Positions 1 to 6,279 of a DNA stretch of 9,670 bases are shown one piece after another (within the stretch, counting starts at the first letter, position 1; each line of letters begins with the position of its first letter). The notes beneath the pieces are model-generated. The model made no database searches. It was given only the letters and a program-made list of their open reading frames with translations, and was not told where the DNA came from. The DNA lies in contig JAPPKP010000258.1 in assembly GCA_028819955.1 (NCBI GenBank), positions 1 through 9,670 of the forward strand, given 5' to 3'. This DNA comes from Rhodospirillaceae bacterium. Lineage in GTDB: Bacteria > Pseudomonadota > Alphaproteobacteria > UBA828. The position numbers and the translations under genes are program-made.

Positions 1-272
1 CGCCGGCGCTGGTGGTGACGGGCAGCTACCTCGGCACCATCAGCCACACGCTCACCACGCTCGCGGCCATTCGCGGGCGCGGCATCGAGGTCGCCGGTCT
101 CGTCATCAGCGAATCGCCGGAGAGCCCGGTGCCGCCGGCGGAGACAGCGGAGACGATCGCGAAGCACGCAGAGCCGCTTCCCATTGCGCACGTGCCACGC
201 CTCTCCGGCTGTGCCGCCCCCTGGCGCGAGGCCCCTTCCCTGGCCCGCGCGCTGGGTCTCCTGGACGGCTGA
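1..272 (+). CDS. bioD: Dethiobiotin synthetase, C-terminal part (5' end outside window)
   Basis: BioD carboxylates 7,8-diaminopelargonate with CO2 and ATP to close the ureido ring of dethiobiotin, the penultimate step of biotin synthesis in the cytoplasm. About 89 residues are visible, in frame from base 3 to the TGA at 270-272. The stretch reading VVTGSYLGTISHTLTTL is the family's conserved G-x-x-L-G-x-I-x-H-T segment, followed by a beta strand (GLVIS) and the usual C-terminal tail ending with a strand of the type IAHVPRL. The N-terminal P-loop and diaminopelargonate-binding residues lie upstream of the window. The GTG at 12 is an internal codon, not a start, because the frame is open to the left edge. 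Other bio genes probably lie upstream but cannot be seen. No clear terminator hairpin with a T-tract follows the stop. The family call is firm; activity cannot be judged from this fragment. Confidence 0.9.
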   Translation, partial: PALVVTGSYLGTISHTLTTLAAIRGRGIEVAGLVISESPESPVPPAETAETIAKHAEPLPIAHVPRLSGCAAPWREAPSLARALGLLDG

Positions 273-942
273 ACGGCCGTCACTGGCTGCCGCCTCCCAC
301 CGGTCAACGGTATCTGTCGTTTTCGTTACCGCTTACGTCGCGGGTTGGGGCGTCGCGTGGCGAGCGAACAATCCGGCTATGTCGTTCCGAACATGGAGAT
401 TGGACGTGTGCGGGATATGATATGACGGCATAACCTGAGCGATTGAATATTGGCATAACTTATGGAACATTTGCGGATCGACACGTTTGCATCAGGTGAA
501 CCACGCGTTCGTCGACTGACGGTGCGTAGCTCGTTGCCCGACTGGCTACGGACCGGGAATTGCGGGGGAGCAAATGAGGCTGTCGCGGCACTTCTCGCCG
601 CAGTCCGCCTCGGGAGCCGGCCATCTTGGAACGTAGCCAAGCGGGACCCCAGCGCGGCCAGCGCAGACGGGCAATCGGTGACGGTGCCTTCGAGGCACCC
701 AATCCGAGCGATGACCGAAGAGTCGGACGCAGAGTTTCCTACGGTCTCGGGCTCCTGCTTCTTGCGTTGAGCGTCGGTCTCGCGGCGGCCTTGTTCCTGA
801 CGATAGGCACGGCGACTGCGGATGGTGCGCTCGAGGCGGAGTGCTCCAACCATGCCGTCATCATGGTAGGCCCGAAATCTGCTGGGCCTGCCTCTCGGTG
901 CCCGGCAACACCGCTCTCCCCTTCACAGTGCCTCCATGATGA
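273..942. other. Long intergenic stretch after bioD
   Basis: I see no recognisable gene here apart from one weak candidate listed separately (626-946). Visible details are an 8-bp direct repeat GGCATAAC (427-434 and 452-459), a GATAT tandem (414-423), and a hairpin with a 9-bp stem that includes one G-U pair (865-873 with 884-892, 10-nt loop). That hairpin lacks a T-tract, so it is not a convincing terminator. Overlapping open frames exist on both strands around 377-853, but none resembles a known family. The stretch could hold a decayed gene or an untranslated RNA; the sequence does not decide. Confidence 0.5.
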
Positions 943-946
943 CTAG
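626..946 (+). CDS. Possible small single-span membrane protein (weak)
   Basis: This frame would encode 106 residues from a TTG at 626, with a GGGAG ribosome-binding-like sequence at 612-616, nine bases upstream. It has a basic, hydrophilic N-terminal part (about residues 1-47), then one strongly hydrophobic segment (about residues 48-70, containing GLGLLLLALSVGLAAALF), then a short tail with three cysteines. I recognise no family. The predicted topology is one membrane helix with a basic, presumably cytoplasmic, N-terminus. Its TAG stop at 944-946 lies at the left end of the MITE-like element; without the element the flanking TA followed by G would still give TAG, so the element did not create the stop. 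The rare start codon, the tail of low-information composition and competing frames on both strands make this uncertain. It may be a chance ORF or a gene remnant. Confidence 0.22.
   Translation: MERSQAGPQRGQRRRAIGDGAFEAPNPSDDRRVGRRVSYGLGLLLLALSVGLAAALFLTIGTATADGALEAECSNHAVIMVGPKSAGPASRCPATPLSPSQCLHDD
865..892. repeat. Hairpin-forming inverted repeat
   Basis: GGTAGGCCC at 865-873 can pair with GGGCCTGCC at 884-892 (nine pairs including one G-U) around a 10-nt loop. No run of T follows on either strand, so a rho-independent terminator is not supported. It may be a chance structure. Confidence 0.35.
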
Positions 947-1180
947 TGTCGTGTTTCTGAAGTTCATTCGCATTCGGTCTGGCCGGTGCACGGTCTCTCC
1001 GATCGAGCCTCTCCAACACTCGTCATGCCCGGACTTGATCCGGGCATCTCTCTCAGCAAGGCCCACCCGTCGCCGGGCAAACACGTGGATGGCCGGGTCA
1101 CCCCCGGACTTGATCCGGGGGCCGGCCATGACGAGAAAAGGGCGCCGGGCAGGTGGATAGAAACTTCCCGAACGGGACAC
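946..1180. mobile_element. MITE-like element with imperfect terminal inverted repeats and flanking TA
   Basis: The sequence from CTAGTGTC (943-950) is repeated in inverse at GACACTAG (1176-1183). Extending inward, 943-964 and the reverse complement of 1162-1183 agree at 17 of 22 positions, with a shared GAAGTT at the inner end. If the TA dinucleotides at 944-945 and 1181-1182 are a target duplication, the element is 235 bp. TA duplication with short inverted repeats and no transposase is typical of non-autonomous elements mobilised by IS630/Tc1-mariner transposases; assignment to that group is inference. No ORF inside looks like a gene. The interior carries the palindromic repeats at 1019-1135. 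Because CTAG is itself a palindrome, the exact boundaries could shift by one or two bases. Confidence 0.5.
1019..1135. repeat. Compound palindromic repeat, two hairpins with the same core and inverted outer ends
   Basis: The outer ends are CTCGTCATG (1019-1027) and its exact inverse CATGACGAG (1127-1135). Inside are two hairpins sharing the core CCGGACTTGATCCGG. Hairpin 1 has a 9-bp stem (1025-1033 with 1039-1047) and loop CTTGA. Hairpin 2 has an 8-bp inner stem (1101-1108 with 1114-1121), the same CTTGA loop, a 4-nt bulge GTCA (1097-1100), and an 8-bp outer stem (1089-1096 with 1122-1129). Intergenic palindromes with this core are familiar from many alphaproteobacterial genomes, usually in many copies; that is recalled knowledge, not something tested here. 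The whole unit sits inside the MITE-like element. Confidence 0.8.
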
Positions 1181-1242
1181 TAGACGGTCGCCAGGGGACG
1201 AGCCCAAGTTTGAGCCGGCGGAAATCGCTGGCCACCCGGCAC

Positions 1243-1276
1243 TTGATATTTCGATTCAGACATTATGAATTATGAT
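1243..1276 (+). promoter_or_regulatory. Weak promoter-like region with tandem heptamer
   Basis: TTGATA (1243-1248) is followed by TATGAA (1264-1269, spacing 15) and TATGAT (1271-1276, spacing 22). The hexamers are good but neither spacing is ideal. The second lies inside the ATTATGA tandem, so the site could instead be a repeat bound by a regulator. Confidence 0.22.
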
Positions 1277-1350
1277 ACCAATATAGATATAGCTCAAAGC
1301 GCGCACAGTCAGTGTCGGTCAAATCTGTCAAGGCGCCATATCGCTTTCGA

Positions 1351-1382
1351 TTGACGACCGCCTGTATATATGCAAGTATTAT
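1351..1382 (+). promoter_or_regulatory. Weak sigma70-like promoter candidate for the porin gene
   Basis: TTGACG (1351-1356) matches the -35 consensus in five of six bases. The best -10, TATTAT (1377-1382), is 20 bases away, longer than usual; the 17-base position reads AAGTAT. If used, the leader before the chosen start would be about 215 bases. Confidence 0.25.
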
Positions 1383-1553
1383 ATCATCATCACTTCTGTT
1401 ATGTCTCTCCTATCGCCTTGTTGCAGTTCCAACGGGGATGGCTCTGTCCATTGTCCAACGCTGCGCAAGGAATCATGCAGCGGAATTGCGCCAATTCTGC
1501 CCATCGCGCACAGGAGAAAGCAGAAAGTATGGGTGATCTCTGTACTCGGCGCG

Positions 1554-1566
1554 CACCATACTGGTG
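1554..1566. promoter_or_regulatory. Short dyad, possible operator
   Basis: CACCA-TAC-TGGTG is a perfect 5-bp inverted repeat with a 3-bp centre, ending 37 bases before the chosen porin start. It could be a repressor site or leader hairpin, or chance; five base pairs are too few to decide. Confidence 0.22.
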
Positions 1567-1603
1567 TATCCGTAATATTATACATAAGAAAATCTTTGGG
1601 ATT

Positions 1604-3130
1604 ATGACTGAAATAGCCGACAAATACTTTCGTTACATTTCGTTTCCTCTGAAATGTCTTATGGTCACATTGAGCATCACTCTTGTGATGTCTTTGAGTT
1701 GGAGTTCGGGGACGGCGCGCGCCAATTCGCTCGACGACTTGACCGCACGTCTCGACAGACTTGAGGAGGAAAACCGGCAGCTCCGGCGCGAGATCGAAGC
1801 TCTCCAGGCCCAAATAGTGACACCGGCTGAATCGGAGGAGCCGGCTCCCCGGTCGGCCGCTCAGCGGCAGGAAGGCACCACAGGTTTCGTCCGTATCGAT
1901 CCCGGCTATGGCTACGAAATCCTCGATCCGACCTCCAGCATCAACCGCAAGCAGCGCCTGATCCTCGATCGCAAGCAGGACGGGGCCCTGCCCCCTGACA
2001 ATGTGACCGTGCACGGGGCGGTGACGGCGATCGCAAACTACCAAGTCAGCAACAGGAGCGAGAAGTTCGGCTACCTGATGCGCCACCCGACCTCGACCAA
2101 CCAAGTGGGGGACGAGGTCTCGGAGGCAACGATCCATTCGGCCCAGCTCGGCTTCACTGGCTCGCTCGGCGACTGGATCACCGGCTATGCCGAGATGCTC
2201 TTCGATCCCGAGCAAAGCTTCGGCGCCGGCACCAATACCGATCTGGAACGCAACCAGCTGCAGATGCGTCGTGCCTACGCGCTGATCGGCAACCTCGACC
2301 GCTCGCCCGTCTATGCCAGCCTGGGCAAGATGGATGTGCCTTTTGGCTTAACCGATACGGTCAATCCATTCACGGCATCCACCGTCTGGCATGCCTTTGG
2401 CGCGCTGGCGAACGGCGTGACGGTGGGCTACGCAGGCGACGGCCTCAACCTCTCCGTCATGGGGGTGCAGGGCGGCGCGCAGTTCCGCGCTGCCAACATG
2501 CCCGTGGAGGAAACCGCCGTCCCGAGCAGGCTGAACAACATCGCCCTGGACACGAACTACACGTTCGATCTGGGCTCGACGGAGACGCTGCTCCTGGGCG
2601 GCTCCTATCTGCGGGGCTCGGCCTACTGCCAGGACTTCCCGATCGCGCACTTCTTGCCCTGTCGGGACAACAACCCGGCCTTCGACATCTACGGCAGGCT
2701 CGTTGCCGGCAACTTTACGCTCAAGGGGGAGTTCGCCCGTACCCTCGACCTGTGGCCGGGAACCTTCAATCCCGGCATGCCGGAGTTCGCTGCCAGTGAC
2801 GTGAAGAGCTTCGACATCGGCACCAAGTACCGATTCGACCTGGACGAAGGGCCGCTCGATCTCTCCGCCGAGTTCAGCCGCTTCGAGGCCGGACCGGGCG
2901 GCGCGCCGTGGGAAAAGCAGGATCAGCTCGTGCTGGGCACCGCATGGTTCGCGCTCCCCAGCGTGAAGCTCTTCGCCGAATACATCCGCGTCGACGGATT
3001 TGCGCCTCTCAACTTCATGAGCGGGGGCAGCATCAGGGACGAGAACGGCAACGTGATGCCGGACCGCACCGTCAGCGACGCCTCCGCCCACTCCGACGTC
3101 TTCATGGTGGGCGTCAACGCGGCGTTCTGA
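1604..3130 (+). CDS. Outer-membrane porin-like protein (possibly LbtU-type siderophore porin family)
   Basis: A predicted outer-membrane beta-barrel of 508 residues. ATG 1604 is chosen because it gives a normal signal peptide: a basic region (K7, R10, K17), a hydrophobic core, and a cleavage site after ARA at about residue 40. ATG 1661 (residue 20) is an alternative but would lack the basic residues; the frame is open to 1370 without further domains. After cleavage comes a short heptad-like coiled coil (about 44-71, DDLTARLDRLEEENRQL), a low-complexity linker, then alternating amphipathic strands from about residue 125 to the end. The last residue is Phe, the usual barrel-assembly signal. Segments such as SPVYASLGKMDVPFG recall the LbtU family of siderophore porins, but this is memory-based. 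C342 and C353 may form a disulfide in a surface loop. The mature part is GC-rich while the signal-peptide codons are AT-rich. Substrate unknown. Confidence 0.83.
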   Translation: MTEIADKYFRYISFPLKCLMVTLSITLVMSLSWSSGTARANSLDDLTARLDRLEEENRQLRREIEALQAQIVTPAESEEPAPRSAAQRQEGTTGFVRIDPGYGYEILDPTSSINRKQRLILDRKQDGALPPDNVTVHGAVTAIANYQVSNRSEKFGYLMRHPTSTNQVGDEVSEATIHSAQLGFTGSLGDWITGYAEMLFDPEQSFGAGTNTDLERNQLQMRRAYALIGNLDRSPVYASLGKMDVPFGLTDTVNPFTASTVWHAFGALANGVTVGYAGDGLNLSVMGVQGGAQFRAANMPVEETAVPSRLNNIALDTNYTFDLGSTETLLLGGSYLRGSAYCQDFPIAHFLPCRDNNPAFDIYGRLVAGNFTLKGEFARTLDLWPGTFNPGMPEFAASDVKSFDIGTKYRFDLDEGPLDLSAEFSRFEAGPGGAPWEKQDQLVLGTAWFALPSVKLFAEYIRVDGFAPLNFMSGGSIRDENGNVMPDRTVSDASAHSDVFMVGVNAAF

Positions 3131-3160
3131 CGGGGCGGGGATGAAGCTCCGGTTCCGACT

Positions 3161-5395
3161 TCACAGGAAACGATTGGCGGCGGGGAAGCCACGCGGCGCA
3201 GCACGCCCGGCCTGGCCGCGCTTGCCGCGCCACTGGTCGAGCGCGGTCTCGGTGCGCACGCCGGTGCCCGAGCGCCAGCGCAGCCCTTCCGAGCCGTCGA
3301 ACACCTGCACGTCCGAGAGCGCTGCGTCGCGGTAGCGCTGAAGGATCACGCCGCGGCCGCGAGTCATGGTGGGCACCTCGGCGGCGGGGAAGATCAGCAG
3401 GCGCCGGTTGGTGCCGACGACCGCGACCGTATCGCCCGCCGCCTCGACACAGACCGCAGCCTCCGCCCCCTGCGCCGGGTTGAGCACCTGGCGCCCTGTG
3501 CGGGTCTGCGCCACGACCTCGTCCTCGGGCACGAAGAAGCCCCGCCCGTCGCTCGCCGCCACCAGCAAACGTCGGCCCGGCCGGTGGGCGAAGAGCGCGA
3601 CCGGCTCGTGATCGTTGCCGAGATCGACCATGAGGCGCACGGGCTCGCCGAAGCCGCGCCCGCCGGGCAGCCGGTCCGCCGCCAGCGTGTAGAAGCGCCC
3701 GTTGGTAGCGAAGAGCAGCAGCTTGTCCGTGGTCTCCGCGTGGAAGCGGAAGCGCTCGCGGTCGCCATCCTTGTAGCGCACCGCCGTCTCCGCCTCGGCG
3801 TGGCCCTTGATCGCGCGGATCCACCCCTTGGCCGAGCAAATCACGGTGATCGGCTCGCGCTCCACCAGCGCCTCCACGGGAACTTCCTGCGGCTGGGGCG
3901 CCTCGCCGATGGCGGTGCGGCGCGCGCCAAGCGCCGTCTCCTGCCCGAAGCGCGTCTTGATCTCCGCGATCTCGGCCGCAAGCGCGGTCCTCTGCCGGCG
4001 CGTGCTGTTCGCGAGCTTCTCGAGCTGGCTGCGCTCCGCCTCCAGCGCCTCGTGCTCGCGCCTGATCCCCTCTTCCTCCAGGCGCCGCAGCGCGCGCAGG
4101 CGCATGTTGAGGATCGCGTCCGCCTGCACGTCGCTGATCTCGAACGCGGCCACGAGCGCGGGCTTGGGCTCGTCCTCCTCGCGCACGATTCGGATCACCT
4201 CGTCGAGGTTGAGGTAGGCGACGAGGTAGCCGCCGAGCACGTCGAGCCGGTGCGCGATCGCCGCCAGCCGATGGGCCGTTCGGCGCAGCAGGACTTCGCG
4301 CCGGTGATCGAGAAAGGCTTGAAGCACCTGCTTCAGCGTCATCACGCGGGGCACGCCGGCCGAATCCAGCACGTTCATGTTGAGCCCGATGCGGGTCTCC
4401 AGCTCGGTCTGGCGGAACAGCATCTCCATCAGGAGCTCGGCTTCGACCGTGCGGCTCTTGGGCTCCAGCACGATGCGCACGTCCTCGGCCGATTCGTCCC
4501 GCACGTCCGCGAGCAGGGCGAGCTTGCGGGCCTGGAGCAGCTCGGCGATGCGCTCGATCAGACGCGCCTTCTGCACCTGATAGGGGATTTCGGTGACCAC
4601 GATCTGGTATTGGCCGCGGCCGATGCTCTCCTTCTCCCACCGTGCACGGCAACGAAAGCCGCCCCGCCCCGTCGCATAGGCCTCGATAATCTGGCCGCGG
4701 TCCTCGACCAGGACACCGCCGGTCGGGAAATCGGGCCCCGGCACGAGCGCCACCACCGCTTCGTCCGTGAGCTTGGGATCCTTGAGCAGCGCGGTGAGCG
4801 CGTCGCAGAGCTCGCCGGCGTTGTGTGGCGGGATGCTGGTGGCGAGACCCACGGCGATTCCCGTCGCACCGTTGGCGAGCAGGTTGGGAAACGCCGCCGG
4901 CAGCACCACGGGCTCGCTGTCGCCGCCGTCGTAGGTCTCGCGAAAGTCGACGGAGTCCTCGTCGAGGCCGTCGAGCAGGGCTTGCGCGACCTCCGTGAGC
5001 CGCGCCTCGGTGTAGCGCATCGCCGCGGCGTTATCGCCGTCGACATTGCCGAAATTGCCCTGCCCCTCGACCAGCGCGTAGCGCGCGGCGAAGGTCTGCG
5101 CGAGCCGCACCAGGGCGTCGTACACCGCCGCATCGCCGTGCGGGTGGTACTTGCCGATCACATCGCCCACCACACGCGCGCACTTCTTGAAGCCCGCGTC
5201 GGGGTCGAGCTTGAGTGCTCGCATGGCGTAGAGGAGACGACGCTGAACCGGCTTGAGCCCGTCCCGCACGTCGGGCAGCGAGCGCGCCGTGATGGTGGAG
5301 AGCGCGTAGGCGAGGTAGCGCTCGCTCAGCGCGTCGCCGAGCGGCACCGGGTGGACTGTGCCCTCCGTTACAGTCTCGCTTGCGATTCGCGCCAT
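3161..5395 (-). CDS. parC: DNA topoisomerase IV subunit A
   Basis: ParC is the DNA-cleaving subunit of topoisomerase IV, a C2E2 enzyme with ParE that unlinks daughter chromosomes. At 744 residues it has the usual ParC length. The winged-helix region contains [14 protein letters not shown] (residues 81-94) and the active-site pair R127-Y128 in [11 protein letters not shown]128 forms the covalent link to DNA. The coiled-coil and gate region follows (roughly 330-490), then a C-terminal beta-pinwheel (about 510-725) with degenerate repeats and no evident canonical GyrA box, which supports ParC over GyrA. At the position of E. coli GyrA Ser83 there is Ala89; the acidic residue equivalent to Asp87 is kept as D93. 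The start at 5395 opens 31 bases after the recO stop, with a weak ribosome-binding site, so translation may be coupled. Genomic pairing with recO agrees with other alphaproteobacteria. Confidence 0.96.
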   Translation of the reverse strand: MARIASETVTEGTVHPVPLGDALSERYLAYALSTITARSLPDVRDGLKPVQRRLLYAMRALKLDPDAGFKKCARVVGDVIGKYHPHGDAAVYDALVRLAQTFAARYALVEGQGNFGNVDGDNAAAMRYTEARLTEVAQALLDGLDEDSVDFRETYDGGDSEPVVLPAAFPNLLANGATGIAVGLATSIPPHNAGELCDALTALLKDPKLTDEAVVALVPGPDFPTGGVLVEDRGQIIEAYATGRGGFRCRARWEKESIGRGQYQIVVTEIPYQVQKARLIERIAELLQARKLALLADVRDESAEDVRIVLEPKSRTVEAELLMEMLFRQTELETRIGLNMNVLDSAGVPRVMTLKQVLQAFLDHRREVLLRRTAHRLAAIAHRLDVLGGYLVAYLNLDEVIRIVREEDEPKPALVAAFEISDVQADAILNMRLRALRRLEEEGIRREHEALEAERSQLEKLANSTRRQRTALAAEIAEIKTRFGQETALGARRTAIGEAPQPQEVPVEALVEREPITVICSAKGWIRAIKGHAEAETAVRYKDGDRERFRFHAETTDKLLLFATNGRFYTLAADRLPGGRGFGEPVRLMVDLGNDHEPVALFAHRPGRRLLVAASDGRGFFVPEDEVVAQTRTGRQVLNPAQGAEAAVCVEAAGDTVAVVGTNRRLLIFPAAEVPTMTRGRGVILQRYRDAALSDVQVFDGSEGLRWRSGTGVRTETALDQWRGKRGQAGRAAPRGFPAANRFL

Positions 5396-5426
5396 GACAG
5401 CCGCTATAGCACAGGCGGCGCGCCGG

Positions 5427-6182
5427 TTAACCCGGGCTTCTTACCGTGGTCGCGGCCGCTGCCTGCAAGCGGTCGATGAAGCGCCCGCGCGCCGCGGGCA
5501 TGCGCCCCCCCTGCCCGCCGAACACGTGCTTCTCGAAGAACCAGCCCGTCAGCCGCAAGCCCGCGACGATGTCGGCGGCGGGGGCGGCGGCGGCGTCCTC
5601 CGGCCGCGCGAGGAAAGGCGGCAGCGAGAGCAGCTTCTCCGCATAGGGCGCGGCGGCCTCCCGCGACACCGCCCGTCCGCTGCGCGGCGCCACATAGGCC
5701 AGGCCCTCGACTGTACCGGTCGCGGCGCAGGCCGAAAGATCGAGACCGAAGCCAAGCTCGGCGAGCAGCGCAAGCTCCCAGCGCACCACTGCTTCGGCCC
5801 AGCGCTCGCTCGCTTCGAGGGCGTCGAGCAGGCGCACGGTAGCGCCGTAAACCTGCGGATACGGGTGCCGCTCCGGCAGGCTTGCCTCAGCCAGCGCGCA
5901 GACCGCGGCGAGCGCCGCAAGGCGCTGCGGGTCGTCCAGCAGGAGGCTCGCCCGCGCCCGCACCAGTTCGCAGGTGTAACGGCCGAGATGCTCGGCGAGG
6001 CGCGCCTGCCAACGGGCCGAGAGCGTGTTCCCCGCCTCGTAGAGCCCGCGCGCCCGTCGACCGCGCGCACCGTGCACCAATCCGGCGTGGCGGCCGTGAT
6101 GCTCGGTTAGCAACGAGACCACGGCGGCGCTCTCGCCGTGGCGGCGGGCGGAGAGCACGATCCCCGTATCGCTCCACTCCAT
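5427..6182 (-). CDS. recO: DNA repair protein RecO
   Basis: RecO works with RecR (and RecF) to load RecA on SSB-coated single-stranded DNA and also anneals strands. The chosen start gives 251 residues beginning MEWSDTGIVLSARRHGES, the typical opening of the N-terminal OB fold (about residues 1-80). A helical domain follows, with the family segment WELALLAELGFGLDLSACAATG and then YVAPRSGRAVSREAAAPYAEKLL. A 17-residue upstream extension (to 6233) is rejected: ATG 6182 has the purine-rich sequence GAGGGAAGG (6185-6193) at a good distance and matches the family start. Only one cysteine is seen in the CAATG region, so a four-Cys zinc site is not evident. The gene ends 31 bases before parC, suggesting co-transcription. 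era, often found just upstream in alphaproteobacteria, is absent; an unrelated sugar-enzyme gene lies there instead. Confidence 0.93.
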   Translation of the reverse strand: MEWSDTGIVLSARRHGESAAVVSLLTEHHGRHAGLVHGARGRRARGLYEAGNTLSARWQARLAEHLGRYTCELVRARASLLLDDPQRLAALAAVCALAEASLPERHPYPQVYGATVRLLDALEASERWAEAVVRWELALLAELGFGLDLSACAATGTVEGLAYVAPRSGRAVSREAAAPYAEKLLSLPPFLARPEDAAAAPAADIVAGLRLTGWFFEKHVFGGQGGRMPAARGRFIDRLQAAAATTVRSPG

Positions 6183-6184
6183 CG

Positions 6185-6193
6185 CCTTCCCTC
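6185..6193 (-). promoter_or_regulatory. Ribosome-binding site of recO
   Basis: On the minus strand the sequence reads GAGGGAAGG, with GAGGG six bases from ATG 6182. It decides this start over the longer frame beginning at 6233. Confidence 0.6.
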
Positions 6194-6235
6194 GAATCGA
6201 TACCGGGAAACACCGCTGCGCCGACAGTAACAATC

Positions 6236-6279
6236 ATACTTGAAGGCTTGGGATGTGCTCCCCTGGGTCGTTCAAGTAT
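6236..6279 (-). terminator. Inverted repeat around the epimerase stop codon, possible terminator
   Basis: ATACTTGAA (6236-6244) and its exact inverse TTCAAGTAT (6271-6279) form a 9-bp stem enclosing 26 bases, within which GGGA (6250-6253) and TCCC (6259-6262) can pair further. The stop codon of the epimerase gene (6272-6274) is inside the stem. Downstream on the minus strand the sequence is only mildly T-rich (GATTGTTACT), so intrinsic termination would be weak. It may separate the sugar operon from recO-parC, or act in 3'-end stability. Confidence 0.4.

Larger units (their letters stand above)
1184..1603 (+). other. AT-rich leader upstream of the porin gene
   Basis: This stretch is clearly richer in A/T than the rest of the window, most of all at 1240-1400 and 1560-1660. 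It contains a perfect tandem heptamer ATTATGA (1262-1268, 1269-1275), a tandem hexamer ATATAG (1281-1286, 1287-1292), weak sigma70-like elements, and a short dyad (1554-1566). The porin frame stays open back to 1370, but that extension lacks any domain and would bury the signal peptide, so I treat it as untranslated. A second frame from GTG 1312 (74 codons) has a hydrophobic stretch but no other support. Confidence 0.5.

Noticed and set aside
377..853. 158-codon minus-strand frame in the post-bioD region
   Set aside because: Basic, low-information translation, no ribosome-binding site judged convincing, and no family resemblance.
1019..1135. CRISPR array or tRNA-like structure
   Set aside because: Only two hairpin units of unequal length, no regular spacers, and no tRNA landmarks; a dispersed palindromic repeat explains it.
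1312..1536. 74-codon plus-strand frame with a hydrophobic stretch in the porin leader
   Set aside because: GTG start without a good ribosome-binding site, AT-rich regulatory context and no recognisable family. Cannot be excluded but not supported.
1370..1603. N-terminal extension of the porin frame from 1370
   Set aside because: It would place about 78 residues without a domain ahead of a clear signal peptide; ATG 1604 explains export better.
3114..4652. 512-codon minus-strand frame overlapping parC
   Set aside because: Out-of-frame shadow of parC with an Arg/Ala/Gly-rich low-complexity translation.
3584..5479. 631-codon plus-strand open frame across parC
   Set aside because: It is antisense to parC, whose protein is unmistakable; long antisense frames are expected in GC-rich coding DNA. 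No domain is recognisable.
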